From: Hymenobacter latericoloratus
GTDB lineage: Bacteria > Bacteroidota > Bacteroidia > Cytophagales > Hymenobacteraceae
Direction of reading: 5' to 3'
Assembly (NCBI RefSeq): GCF_014199535.1
Contig: NZ_JACHNV010000006.1
Location: forward strand, 62,001 to 126,000
DNA: 64,000 nt
In this document: one piece after another, positions 50,112 through 59,110 of the stretch
Layout: each line of letters opens with the position of its first letter
How positions within the stretch are numbered: the stretch's first letter is position 1
Made by a program: the position numbers and the translations under genes
Notes under the pieces: generated by a model
What the model saw: the letters and a program-made list of their open reading frames with translations, nothing else
Database searches by the model: none
Told to the model about the DNA's origin: nothing

Positions 50112-50993
50112 ATGACGCAAACCTCCGGCCGCCGCATTTTTCAGGTAATTGACGGCAACAAGAAATTCGTGGGTGACGGCTTCGACGTGACCAGCCCCAT
50201 GCCTGGTCCGCGCATCCGTCAGCTCAGCCCCTTCCTGCTCATCGACCACACCGGCCCCATGCCGGTAGCCCCCACCGAGGTGCCCCTGGGCACCCCGCCC
50301 CACCCCCACCGCGGCTTCGAGACGGTAACGGTGATGTACGAGGGCTACCTGGCCCACCGCGACACGGCCGGCTACACGGGCGCCCTGGGCCCCGGCGACG
50401 TGCAGTGGATGACGGCCGGTGCGGGCCTTTTGCACGAGGAGCGCCACGAGCGGGAGTTTGCCCGCCGTGGCGGCACTCTGGAGCTGCTGCAGCTGTGGGT
50501 GAACGTGCCCGCCCGCGACAAAATGGCCCCGCCCCGCTACCAAAACATTCGGGCCCAGGACATTCCGGAAGTGGCTACCGCTGATGGGCGCGGCCGCATT
50601 CGGGTGGTTTCGGGCACGCACCAAGGGGTAGCCGGACCAGCCGAAACCTTCTCTCCCATCACCCTGCTCGACGTACACCTGCCCGCCGGCACCGCCACCA
50701 CCCTCACGCTACCAGCCGACTACAACGTGGGCATCTACGTGGTGAAAGGCGCTATTACCATGCACGGCAACCGCCCGGCCGTCACCAAGCAGCTCGTCGT
50801 CTTCGGCTGGGATTCTACGGATGTGCACCTCACCGCCACCGAAGACAGTGTGCTGACGATACTGTCCGGGGAGCCCATTGAGGAGCCGCTGGCTACCTAC
50901 GGCCCCTTCGTGATGAACACCAACCGCGAGTTGGTGCAGGCCATTGCCGACTTTGAAAGCGGCGGTATGGGTCAGTTCCCGGAGGATGAGTAG
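50112..50993 (+). CDS. Pirin family protein
   Basis: A 293-residue bicupin. The N-terminal cupin has the metal site in PPHPHRGFETVTVMYEG and TAGAGLLHEERH, with PFLLIDHTGPM before it. The C-terminal cupin (about 190-275) begins PITLLDVHLPAG and has NVGIYVVKGA. Bacterial pirins can act as quercetinases or bind regulators; this one's role is unknown. The start at 50112 (MTQTSGRRIF) fits the family better than the in-frame start at 50043. Confidence 0.92.
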   Translation: MTQTSGRRIFQVIDGNKKFVGDGFDVTSPMPGPRIRQLSPFLLIDHTGPMPVAPTEVPLGTPPHPHRGFETVTVMYEGYLAHRDTAGYTGALGPGDVQWMTAGAGLLHEERHEREFARRGGTLELLQLWVNVPARDKMAPPRYQNIRAQDIPEVATADGRGRIRVVSGTHQGVAGPAETFSPITLLDVHLPAGTATTLTLPADYNVGIYVVKGAITMHGNRPAVTKQLVVFGWDSTDVHLTATEDSVLTILSGEPIEEPLATYGPFVMNTNRELVQAIADFESGGMGQFPEDE

Positions 50994-50997
50994 GTAG

Positions 50998-51090
50998 TAT
51001 TCGTTGTCATTCCGAGCGGCGCGAGGAATCTGGGTTAGTCTCAGGAAGGTAAACCCAGACTCCTCGCGCCGCTCGGAATGACAACGAATA
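50998..51090. repeat. Intergenic palindromic repeat, family A
   Basis: Arms tattcgttgtcattccgagc and gctcggaatgacaacgaata are perfect inverted copies, and the pairing runs on through ggcgcgagga / tcctcgcgcc and tctgggtt / aacccaga for more than 35 bp in all. It separates pirin from the sugar dehydrogenase. Confidence 0.93.
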
Positions 51091-51177
51091 CCGAGGTCAA
51101 CGATAACCCGCCGCCGCGCCGGTAAGTAAGGATAAGCCGCCATGAGGCGCGTTTTTTCAACCTGAACCTTATCTGTC

Positions 51178-52908
51178 GTGCGGTTTTCCTATTTCCTTGG
51201 CGGGCTGGCAGCAGTAGCCGTATCAGGTCCGGCAGTGGCTCAAACCGTGAGCGGGCCCCTGGGCGAGCAATTTACGCGGCGCGTGATTACTGAGAAGCTC
51301 AGCGACCCGTGGGAAGTAGCCTACGGCCCCGATAATTTCCTCTGGATTACCGAAGCCCGCGGCTACCGCGTCAGCCGCGTGAACCCCGCCACCGGGGCCC
51401 GGCAGGTGCTGCTGGACCTGAGCAAAAACCGGGAGTTTCCGCGCTACGACAAGGTTCCGGACTCCGTGGACGGGGGTAAGCCCTGGCCCCAGGGCGGACT
51501 GATGGGCCTGGCCCTGCACCCGCAGCTGCTCACCGGCAAGCCCTACGTGTACCTGACTTATATCTATCGGTTTGAAGGGGCCAACCAACCCGGCAACGGC
51601 AGCCGCCCCAACCACGGCGGCAACTATTTCACGGCTCGCCTGGTGCGCTACGAGTACGATGCCACCCGGCAGCAGCTCGCGCGCCCCCTGGTGCTGTGCG
51701 ACTCTATTCCGGCCAGCAACGACCACAACGCCGGCCGCTTGCTGATAGCCCCGGTAGCCGGCCGCGACTATCTGTTTTACTCCGTCGGCGACCTGGGGGC
51801 GGGGCAGTTTGAGAACGGCGGCCGACCCAACCACGCGCAAAACCCGGCTTCCTACGAGGGCAAAGTGCTGCGCTTCAACCCGGAGCCCGACACCGACCTG
51901 GGCCAGTATGACCGCTGGATTCCGAACGATAACCCGTTCAGCCATGGGCAGCGGCAGAGCGCCGTCTGGAGCCGGGGTCATCGCAACGCCCAGGGCCTGG
52001 CCTACGCCGTGGTAGGCGGCACCGGCCGGCTCTACGCCTCCGAGCACGGTCCGTTTTCCGACGACGAAGTAAACCTGGTGGAGCGGGGCAAAAACTACGG
52101 TCACCCGCTGGTGATTGGCCTGGCCGATGGCAACTACAACGGCTTGGCCGCGGCGGCCTCCGAGCACGCTACCCTCCCCGGGCCCTGGCATACCACCTAC
52201 CCCACCATCGGGAGTGAGCAGGCCAACGCTGCCCGGCTGGGCGCTGACTACCGCAACCCCATTGCCTCCTTGTATCCGCTGAGCAACCAGTTCCTGACCA
52301 CCGTCCTCACCCGTACCCGCACCCATAGCTCCGACGAGCCCACCTGGAACTCCGAGGCGCCTAGTAGCTTGGCGGTGTACTCGGCCACGGCTATTCCGGG
52401 CTGGCAAAACTCCCTGCTGATTCCGACCCTGAAAAAAGGCAAGCTGATCCGGCTGCAGCTCACCGACGACGGCACCGCCGTAGCCTCCGACACGCTGATG
52501 TACTTCCGCGGCCCCATCCGCTACCGCGACCTGGCCATGTCGCCCGATGGCACCAAGCTCTACCTGGCCACCGACAGCGCCTCCATCACCTCGGGTCCCT
52601 CGGAGGAAGCGCCCAAAGGCACCGCCTGCCAGGGCTGCCTGATTGAGTTTACGTACGTGAGCGGCGGCCACACCACTACCCCGCCCCGCGGCAGCAACCC
52701 CGCTCCCACTCCGGAGCAAGCCCTGCAGCAAGCCACTACCCTCGTGAAAGCCCTGAAGCCAAAAGACCAGCGAGCCAAGCGCGCCGGCCTACCCCCCGCC
52801 CAACAGCCCATCTTCGACCTGTTGCTAAAGCCTGCCCTCACGCCCCAGGAAAAAGCCCGTGCCCAGCGCAACGCCCCGGCCCTGCTGACCGGGCTGCGGC
52901 AGCAGTGA
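51178..52908 (+). CDS. PQQ-dependent sugar dehydrogenase (GSDH-type beta-propeller)
   Basis: A 576-residue secreted oxidoreductase. The start is the GTG at 51178, which gives a good signal peptide (residues 1-22, cleavage after AVA). The six-bladed propeller shows LSDPWEVAYGPDNFLWITEA, GGLMGLALHPQL, SRGHRNAQGLAY and ASEHGPFSDDEVNLV, which contain the PQQ and catalytic His sites of soluble glucose dehydrogenase relatives. The C terminus has a CxxC without a following His (ACQGCLI) and a helical tail, so no cytochrome domain is present. Sugar specificity is unknown. Confidence 0.9.
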   Translation: MRFSYFLGGLAAVAVSGPAVAQTVSGPLGEQFTRRVITEKLSDPWEVAYGPDNFLWITEARGYRVSRVNPATGARQVLLDLSKNREFPRYDKVPDSVDGGKPWPQGGLMGLALHPQLLTGKPYVYLTYIYRFEGANQPGNGSRPNHGGNYFTARLVRYEYDATRQQLARPLVLCDSIPASNDHNAGRLLIAPVAGRDYLFYSVGDLGAGQFENGGRPNHAQNPASYEGKVLRFNPEPDTDLGQYDRWIPNDNPFSHGQRQSAVWSRGHRNAQGLAYAVVGGTGRLYASEHGPFSDDEVNLVERGKNYGHPLVIGLADGNYNGLAAAASEHATLPGPWHTTYPTIGSEQANAARLGADYRNPIASLYPLSNQFLTTVLTRTRTHSSDEPTWNSEAPSSLAVYSATAIPGWQNSLLIPTLKKGKLIRLQLTDDGTAVASDTLMYFRGPIRYRDLAMSPDGTKLYLATDSASITSGPSEEAPKGTACQGCLIEFTYVSGGHTTTPPRGSNPAPTPEQALQQATTLVKALKPKDQRAKRAGLPPAQQPIFDLLLKPALTPQEKARAQRNAPALLTGLRQQ

Positions 52909-53042
52909 AAACGAGTCAGGACAACAAACAACCCGTAGCGTTATTCCGGCACAAAACCCTGATACGCTTGCCCGTGTAAAGAACCTCCACTGACACAAGT
53001 AAACCTTACGGGTTATATAACTAAAGTTGGAACTAAGGCTAG

Positions 53043-53176
53043 AGCTAGTTCCCCTCCTCAGATGAGGAGGGGCTAGGGGTGGTTGACCACTCGTTGAACG
53101 ACTTACTAGTTCTAGTTTTCTAACTCTAGTCTTTCAACCACCCCTACCCCCTCCTCATCTGAGGAGGGGAACTAGT
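53043..53176. repeat. Complete palindromic repeat, family B
   Basis: Arms agctagttcccctcctcag... and its inverted copy near 53133-53176; each arm holds the sub-hairpin cccctcctca/tgaggagggg and the ctaggggtggttga block. Centre about 45 nt. The rest of the gap 52909-53306 holds no gene. Confidence 0.9.
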
Positions 53177-53306
53177 TACTAGTTTTAGATTACTTCACTC
53201 CGTAATTCAATCTGAGTCAGGCAGTTTCTCCGCAGAGCTTAGCCTAACAAGCTATCCACGTGTCACCTGTCACTATTTACTTCATCACCTCATCACTCAC
53301 CTCCTT

Positions 53307-54128
53307 ATGCTCACCCGCCCTATCCCTTCCAGCCAGGAGCCCCTACCCGTGGTGGGGCTGGGAACCTGGCAGACGTTTGATGTGCGCGGGGTGGCCGGCC
53401 AACCGCCGCTGCGCCAGACGCTGGAAACCCTGCGCGCCGCCGGGGGTAGCGTTATTGATTCGTCGCCGATGTACGGGCGGGCGGAGGAGGTAGTGGGCGA
53501 GCTGACCAGTGCCCTGCCCGCGCAGCAGGAGTTTTTCTACGCCACCAAAGTCTGGACCCAGGGGCGGGAGGCAGGCATCCGGCAGATGGAAGACTCTCTG
53601 CACAAGCTGCGCCGCCCTACCCTGGATTTGCTCCAGATTCATAACCTCGTCGATTGGAAAACTCACCTGGCTACCCTGCGCGACTGGCAGGCTGCGGGCC
53701 GGGTGCGCTACCTCGGCATCACCCACTACACCGATGCCATGCACCCGGAGCTGGAGCGGGTGCTGCGGCTGGAGAAGCTGGATTTCGTGCAGTTCAACTA
53801 CTCCATCCTCGACCGCCACGCTGAGCAGCGCCTGCTCCCGGCCGCGGCGGAGTTGGGGGTGGCTACGCTCATCAACCGGCCCTTTACGGAAGGCAGCCTG
53901 CTGGCCCGGCTTCGTGGCAAGGCGCTGCCGCCCTGGGCTACGGAGCTGGGCATCAGCAGCTGGCCGCAGTTTCTGCTCAGGTTTATCCTCTCCCACCCCG
54001 CCGTGACGTGCGTGATACCCGGCACCAGCAACCCCACCCACCTCCAGGACAACCTCCGGGCCGCCAAAGGGCCCCTGCCGGACGAAGCTACCCGTGAGAA
54101 AATGGCGGCCTACGTGCGCGGGTTGTAG
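53307..54128 (+). CDS. Aldo/keto reductase
   Basis: A 273-residue NADPH-type reductase with a TIM barrel. The catalytic tetrad is visible: Asp and Tyr in IDSSPMYGRAEEVVGE, Lys in FYATKVWTQGRE, and His in LLQIHNLVDWKTH. Cofactor-binding C-terminal elements are CVIPGTSNPTHLQDNL. No signal peptide is clear. The gene stands alone between a repeat and a Gfo/Idh/MocA gene 98 bp downstream; the two may share a sugar-related job, but nothing shows it. Confidence 0.92.
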   Translation: MLTRPIPSSQEPLPVVGLGTWQTFDVRGVAGQPPLRQTLETLRAAGGSVIDSSPMYGRAEEVVGELTSALPAQQEFFYATKVWTQGREAGIRQMEDSLHKLRRPTLDLLQIHNLVDWKTHLATLRDWQAAGRVRYLGITHYTDAMHPELERVLRLEKLDFVQFNYSILDRHAEQRLLPAAAELGVATLINRPFTEGSLLARLRGKALPPWATELGISSWPQFLLRFILSHPAVTCVIPGTSNPTHLQDNLRAAKGPLPDEATREKMAAYVRGL

Positions 54129-54226
54129 GGCGGCGCCGGCTGCCCCCGGCGCCTACACTGCCGGACAGCCGCAACCTACTGGCAGCAAAGCCGGTACCTA
54201 CTTCCGGAAACCAACCTGCTTGCGTT

Positions 54227-55426
54227 ATGAAATCATGGGATGGGAACCCGGCCGGGCGCCGGGAATTTATGCGCACGTTTTCGCTGGGGCTGGGGGCTAC
54301 CCTGGTGGGCGCTTCGGCGGTAGGCGGGCCGCTGTCGTGGCTGGAGGAAATCAGCTACGGGCCGGCCAGCCTGGAGGCGCTGCAGAGTGGTAAGCAGCTG
54401 GGCGTGGCCCTGGTAGGCCTGGGCAAGTACAGCACGGGTCAGCTGGCCCCGGCCCTGCAGCAAACCAAGCTCTGCAAGCTGGCCGGCATCGTGACGGGCT
54501 CCCCGGAGAAAGCCGCCAAATGGAAGCAGCAGTACAGCCTGCCCGACCAGAACATCTACGACTACAAAACCTTCGACCGCATCGTCGATAACCCCGCCAT
54601 TGACATTGTGTACGTGGTGCTGCCAGTGGGCATGCACGCCGAGTATGTGGAGCGGGCCGCCCGGGCCGGCAAGCACGTTATCTGCGAGAAGCCCATGGCG
54701 CCCACCGCCGAGGAGTGTCGCCGCATGATTTCGGCTATGCAAAAGGCGGGCAAGAAGTTCAGCATCGGCTACCGGTTGCACTTCGAGCCCCACCACCAGG
54801 AGATGATGCGCCTGGGCCAGCAGCAGACCCTGGGCCCCATCAAGCGCTTGGTGGCCGACAACGGCTTCCGCTTCAACAACGACACGCCTTGGCGCGTGGA
54901 CAAGGAGCTGGCCGGCGGCGGGCCCCTCATGGACATGGGGATTTACTGCGTGCAGGGCGTTATCTATACCAAAGGCCAGCTTCCGGTTTCGGTTACAGCC
55001 AAGCTGGCGCCCAACCCCGATCCGAAAGGGCTGTTCAAGGAAGTGGAGGCCGGCGTGAATTGGCAGATGCAGTTTGCCGATGGTTCGGTGGCCGACTGCC
55101 GCACCAGCTACGCCGAGAACCTCAACAGCCGCCTTCGGGCCGAAACCGCCAAGGGCTTTATGGAATTGCAGCCTGCTTTCGGTTACGGCGGCTTGCAGGG
55201 CCGCACCAGCCAGGGCCCTATGAACCTCGAAAATGTGCCCCAACAGGCCCGCCAGATGGACGACTTCGCCGACTGCGTGTTGAACAACAAGCCCACCCGC
55301 GTACCCGGCGAAATGGGCCTGCGCGACGTGCAGCTGCTGCAAGCCATCTACCGCGCCGCCGCCACCGGCCAGAAGGTTTCCACCAAAGATGTGGTAGCCG
55401 TACTGGATAAAACGAACAGTAAGTAG
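54227..55426 (+). CDS. Exported Gfo/Idh/MocA-family oxidoreductase
   Basis: A 399-residue NAD(P)-dependent sugar oxidoreductase. The N terminus has a twin-arginine motif (GRREFMRTFSLGLGATL), so export through Tat with cofactor bound is likely, as in glucose-fructose oxidoreductase. The Rossmann domain shows GVALVGLGKYSTGQ and HVICEKPMAPTAEE (EKP motif). The C-terminal domain has GGGPLMDMGIYCVQG with the catalytic Asp/His-type site. An alternative later start would remove the Tat signal. Confidence 0.92.
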   Translation: MKSWDGNPAGRREFMRTFSLGLGATLVGASAVGGPLSWLEEISYGPASLEALQSGKQLGVALVGLGKYSTGQLAPALQQTKLCKLAGIVTGSPEKAAKWKQQYSLPDQNIYDYKTFDRIVDNPAIDIVYVVLPVGMHAEYVERAARAGKHVICEKPMAPTAEECRRMISAMQKAGKKFSIGYRLHFEPHHQEMMRLGQQQTLGPIKRLVADNGFRFNNDTPWRVDKELAGGGPLMDMGIYCVQGVIYTKGQLPVSVTAKLAPNPDPKGLFKEVEAGVNWQMQFADGSVADCRTSYAENLNSRLRAETAKGFMELQPAFGYGGLQGRTSQGPMNLENVPQQARQMDDFADCVLNNKPTRVPGEMGLRDVQLLQAIYRAAATGQKVSTKDVVAVLDKTNSK

Positions 55427-55566
55427 CCGCATTTAGAAGGCAGGAGGTGTTACGCGTGAAGGGTAGCGTGCAGCCTGGACCATCTGCTCACGGCCGCCCC
55501 ACTGCTGCCGGGGCGCGAAAAAACCACGGGGCCCAGACAAGCGCCGTTTTGCAGAGACGGTGCGGG

Positions 55567-55612
55567 GGCGGTGCCTGGGGGCCGGGTGGGGCCCGGCTCT
55601 CCAGGCACCGCC
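55567..55612. repeat. Inverted repeat at the breakpoint of the permease pseudogene
   Basis: Perfect 12-bp arms ggcggtgcctgg (55567-55578) and ccaggcaccgcc (55601-55612), with a GC-rich 22-nt loop. Recognisable permease sequence stops exactly here, at the FAERR segment. Confidence 0.7.
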
Positions 55613-57071
55613 GCTCAGCGAACTGCCCAAAAGGCAGGCCCAGGCAGGAAATGAGAATTGCCAGGCTCGCAAAGTAGCGCGAAAGCACGGCCACGCGCCG
55701 CTCGGCGGCGTACTGGGCCTGGTAGTCGGTTTCCAGGAACTGGTACTCCAGCGTAAAGCCCGGCGCGTAGGCGGTGTACAGTTTCTGGAGCCGGCCCAGC
55801 GTAGCCTGCTCCTGACCCGGTTGCAGCTTCACCATCAGCGTGCCCGCTTGCGGTTCCAGGCGCACCATCAGCGGCCGGACTTCCTCGTGCAGTGACTCGT
55901 AGTGGAAGTCGCGGACGACGCCCAGAATGCGCGCTTGGCCGAGCCACTGGCCCACCGGCTGCGTCATGCCCAGGCCGGCCACCAGGGCTTCGTTGACGAC
56001 GATGCCGGCCGTGTCGGACCGGAACCGGGGCGAGAAGCTGCGGCCTTCCTTGAGGCGGATGCGCAGCGTTTCCAGCAGGTCGTAGCTGGCCAGCAGCGTG
56101 TGGGCTAGCACTTTGCGCCCCTGCCACTCCACTTACCGCCCCGGCCCTCGCTCCCCCAGCAAGCCGCCCCACAGCGCGGAGGCCCTGACCACGCCGGGCA
56201 GCTTCTGCACCTCGGCCAGAAACGCCGCCGGGCGCTGGGCGGCCCGACCCGCGGTTTCAAAATACAGCACGTTCTGCTTCTCGTAGCCCAGGCTTTTGCG
56301 CTGCACAAAGGCGAGTTGCCGGTTGATGACGAGCACGGCCACGATGAACAGCACGGACAGCGTGAATTGGAACACGACCAGGCCCTGCCGCGTCCACCGG
56401 TCGGCCGCCCCCGCCGCCAGTTTGCCTTTCAGAACGGCGGCGGGCCGAAAGCCCGACAGGTAAAAGGCCGGGTAGCTGCCGGCCAGCAGCCCCGTGGCCA
56501 GGCCAATTCCCAAAAAGGCCAGCACCAGCCGGAAATCCCACGTCAAGGCCAGGTTTTTGCCCGTCAGTTCATTGAAGGCGGGCAGCAGGAGCCCCACCAG
56601 CAGCAGGGCCTCGGCGAGCTGAAAATCCAGGTCGGTTAGCTGATTCTGGCGCTGCATCCGGTTTTGCACCAGCTGGTTGCGCGTGTTCTGCAGGTTGTTC
56701 ATCAGCTCAAACACGGCCGTTTCGCGGTTCACCATTTCCAGCTGCAGGTTCGTGTTGGTCAGGCGCAGAATCGGCTGGCCCGGCGTCAGCGTCGCGCTTT
56801 CCTCCACCAGCAGCTCCTGCACCGTGCCGTCCTCGGCCGCGTCGAGGTAAGTGGTACGCAGGGGTTGCACCACGCCGTCGAGGGCCGTGAACTCCTGAAA
56901 AGCGCCCCGGCTTACCGGGCTGATGGTCAGGCGGCGGGTATCTACCCGGAGCCCGGCGGCCGAGCAGGCCGTGAACACGCTGGTGGCCAGCAGCCCCACC
57001 AGCAGCACGCCCCCCGCTACCAGCAGGAGCCTGGCCAGCGGCCACTTTTTCGGGAGAATCGGAACGTCCAT
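55613..57071 (-). pseudogene. Chimeric remnant: HlyD-type fusion protein joined to a MacB/FtsX-type permease
   Basis: From the start at 57071 (MDVPILPKKW) the frame encodes a membrane anchor and the beginning of an HlyD-like periplasmic adaptor (RRLTISPVSRGAFQEF, GTVQELLVEESATLTPGQ, coiled-coil residues to about 170). It then changes without a stop into the middle of an FtsX-type permease (LLVGLLLPAFNELTGKNLAL, AGSYPAFYLSGFRPAAVLKG, VVFQFTLSVLFIV). An in-frame TAA at 56133-56135 interrupts it. The same frame continues with periplasmic permease sequence (GVVRDFHYESLHEEVRPLMV) up to FAERR near 55613. A deletion fused the two genes and the product later decayed. Confidence 0.82.
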
Positions 57072-57117
57072 GCAGGCAAGGGCATCAGGTCGCGGGGTTG
57101 CGTTCTTGGGTTGTGCC

Positions 57118-57135
57118 AACAAAGGCGCCTTTGTT
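57118..57135. promoter_or_regulatory. Perfect 18-bp palindrome upstream of the chimeric gene
   Basis: aacaaaggcgcctttgtt is fully self-complementary, 46 bp upstream of the HlyD start. It may be a protein-binding site; no family is assigned. Confidence 0.4.
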
Positions 57136-57192
57136 GTAACTACTTGTATTGCAGCAAATCAGCTTATTGCTTTTTGCCCAACTCCGCTAAAG

Positions 57193-57233
57193 CGTCCGGT
57201 TTCGATACACGTAACCGTCCGGTTATGATACAC
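57193..57233. promoter_or_regulatory. Two direct repeats upstream of the HlyD/permease remnant
   Basis: cgtccggtttcgatacac (57193-57210) and cgtccggttatgatacac (57216-57233) match at 16 of 18 positions, with a 5-bp spacer, so the units are 23 bp (about two helical turns) apart. They lie 122-162 bp upstream of the start at 57071, the usual place for an activator. Confidence 0.62.
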
Positions 57234-57410
57234 CCGCCTGCGGTCCTGGCCCAGGAAATCGGCTTGCAGGACTCAGAAAGCTTTGCCGCCTGACTTGGAC
57301 TATTGCATGCAAGGCCACTTAGCAGGGCGAAATGGGAGTTCACGAAACTCACCCTTTCGATGCATTTCGTGCACAAGGAATCGTAGACGAGTTTCTTAAG
57401 CTCACCGGAC

Positions 57411-57455
57411 CCGGCAGCAGCCCATTGGCACCTAGTGCCAATGGGCTGCTGCCGG
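57411..57455. repeat. Perfect 21-bp inverted repeat
   Basis: Arms ccggcagcagcccattggcac and its exact complement are separated by a 3-nt loop (cta). It lies 33 bp 3' of the minus-strand ORF ending at 57488. No T-run follows on either strand. Confidence 0.85.
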
Positions 57456-57487
57456 GCGCTCAGCAAGAGCGTATAGGTTGGCTTCTG

Positions 57488-58027
57488 TCACCGGTGACGT
57501 AGAGTTGTCGAAGTGGTTGGCGCTGGTTTGCGCCTGAAGTGCTTTCGCGCGGCGTTGTACAGCACCAATAAGCACAGAAAGACAGCTACCCCGGGCATGA
57601 GCAAGGCGGCCAGTGCACTCGTTGCTTGGAGCAAATCGTGTATCGCATCGGGTGCCTTTGGCAACAAGAGGTCCCACCGCATTTCTTCGTAGCCGATTTC
57701 GTCATTTGAGGCCGTAGCACCCAGACAATACAGCAGTTGAGGAAAGCTGATAGCAAGGACCACTAAGTGGTGTTTCAGCGGCCACGCAATCAGGGCGTTG
57801 ATAACACCAGTCAGGCAGGCGAAGACATCGAGGAAAAGGGGGTAGTCATTGTGAAATCCAGCCGGGCCGGGGTAGGCAGAATGACCAATACACAGATGGC
57901 ATTGCGCGAAAAGATGGCACGAAGCATAGGCGAATCGGTCGGTGCAGGAGAAAGTATCTTCGGGAAAGATGAAAGATAAAATAGGGTGCAAACCGTCGCA
58001 TTTCATCAATGCAATCAGTGCGTTCAC
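57488..58027 (-). CDS. Possible membrane protein, unknown
   Basis: A 179-residue frame in a less GC-rich stretch. Hydrophobic segments lie at about 68-85, 88-103 and 134-158 (LMPGVAVFLCLLVLYNAA), with a basic C-terminal tail (ARKHFRRKPAP). The N-terminal 60 residues are mixed and Cys/His-rich; the true start may be internal. Base composition differs from neighbours, which could mean transfer or decay. No family is recognised. Confidence 0.42.
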   Translation of the reverse strand: MNALIALMKCDGLHPILSFIFPEDTFSCTDRFAYASCHLFAQCHLCIGHSAYPGPAGFHNDYPLFLDVFACLTGVINALIAWPLKHHLVVLAISFPQLLYCLGATASNDEIGYEEMRWDLLLPKAPDAIHDLLQATSALAALLMPGVAVFLCLLVLYNAARKHFRRKPAPTTSTTLRHR

Positions 58028-58300
58028 TTATGCTGTTCACAGAAACGGTCCGAATCCCAAAAAAAGGGGCTATTTCACGTTACGGGCAACAGTTACATAG
58101 AATAATATCTGCCTCATGGTCAGCATCTTATTTAGCGCAGCCACTGAACGACGTCCGCATGTCGCCCTAAGCCGGTGGAACCTGCGTTAACTCAACGCAA
58201 ACTAGTTGCCCCTGAAGCCGCCAGCCAATGCATCAATCTTTGATTGTCCCCGGCAGAGGCGCCCAAGAAATAACTAACATTCGTCCCGCCGTAAATTAAA

Positions 58301-59110
58301 ATGCGTCTTCCAAACCAAGCCTCCGGCCGAGGCCAACACTGGCCCTACTACTTGGCCGAGGCCGCGGGCCTGGCTGTATTCGTAATATTCACCGGTCTGC
58401 TGTCCATCGCGCTGGAGCACCCGGCCTCGGTGCTGCACCAGGCCCTGGCAGCGCGAGGGGTGGGCGAGGACCTGCGGCGGGTACCGCTGGGCATTGGCAT
58501 GGGGCTGATGGTGGCGGCCATCACCTACACCCCCTGGGGCCAGCGCTCCGGTGCCCACCTCAACCCGGCCATCACGCTGGCTTTCTGGCAGCTGGGCAAA
58601 ATTACCGGGACCGATGCCCTCTGGTACGCTTTGGCCCAGGCGGTGGGTGGCTTTGGGTCGGTGTGGCTGCTCAAAATCGGCCTGCTTAGGTACTATGGAC
58701 ACCCCCGCATTCATTTTGGCACCACCCAGCCCGGCCCCGACGGCCCCCTCCTGGCCTTCGTCGCGGAGTTTGTTATTTCCTTGGTATTTATGCTCGTGCT
58801 GCTGGCGGCGCTGCATTCGGCGCGGCTGCAGAAGGCCGCGGGCTGGATGGGGTCGGCGCTGCTGGCAGCTTATGTGATTTGGGAAACGCCCCTATCCGGC
58901 ATGAGTTTGAACCCGCTGCGCACCTTGGCCTCGGCCGTGGCGGCCCGCGACTACACCGGGCTGTGGCTGTATCTGGTGGCGCCCCCGGCTGCCATGTGGC
59001 TGGCAGCAGTGCTATTTCAGCGGCTATGGCTGGCCCGCCCGCGTTACCAATCAGGGGCCGCGGCGGTTACGACGGAACCGCCGCATTACCCGAATGTTAC
59101 GGCCAGCTGA
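58301..59110 (+). CDS. MIP-family channel (aquaporin-like)
   Basis: A 269-residue, six-helix channel. The first half-helix motif is SGAHLNPAITLAFW (NPA). The second is SGMSLNPLRTLASA, with NPL in place of NPA, and the pore-lining Arg follows (R after NPL). The N terminus YYLAEAAGLAVFVIFTG is the usual first helix. The protein may pass water or small neutral solutes; the second motif change is known in some glycerol-type members. It stands alone between two decayed areas. Confidence 0.87.
   Translation: MRLPNQASGRGQHWPYYLAEAAGLAVFVIFTGLLSIALEHPASVLHQALAARGVGEDLRRVPLGIGMGLMVAAITYTPWGQRSGAHLNPAITLAFWQLGKITGTDALWYALAQAVGGFGSVWLLKIGLLRYYGHPRIHFGTTQPGPDGPLLAFVAEFVISLVFMLVLLAALHSARLQKAAGWMGSALLAAYVIWETPLSGMSLNPLRTLASAVAARDYTGLWLYLVAPPAAMWLAAVLFQRLWLARPRYQSGAAAVTTEPPHYPNVTAS

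Noticed and set aside
52620..52660. CxxC in the PQQ-type dehydrogenase considered as a cytochrome c heme site
   Set aside because: The motif is CQGC followed by Leu, not His, so CxxCH is not met.
51223..52731. 502-codon minus-strand frame opposite the sugar dehydrogenase
   Set aside because: Antisense shadow; Gly/Val/Gln-rich with no motif, while the plus-strand frame has a signal peptide and propeller motifs.
54233..55432. 399-codon minus-strand frame opposite the Gfo/Idh/MocA gene
   Set aside because: Full antisense shadow of a well-supported enzyme; its sequence shows no domain.
57164..57466. 100-codon minus-strand frame
   Set aside because: It spans the perfect hairpin at 57411-57455 and the direct repeats at 57193-57233 and has no recognisable motif.
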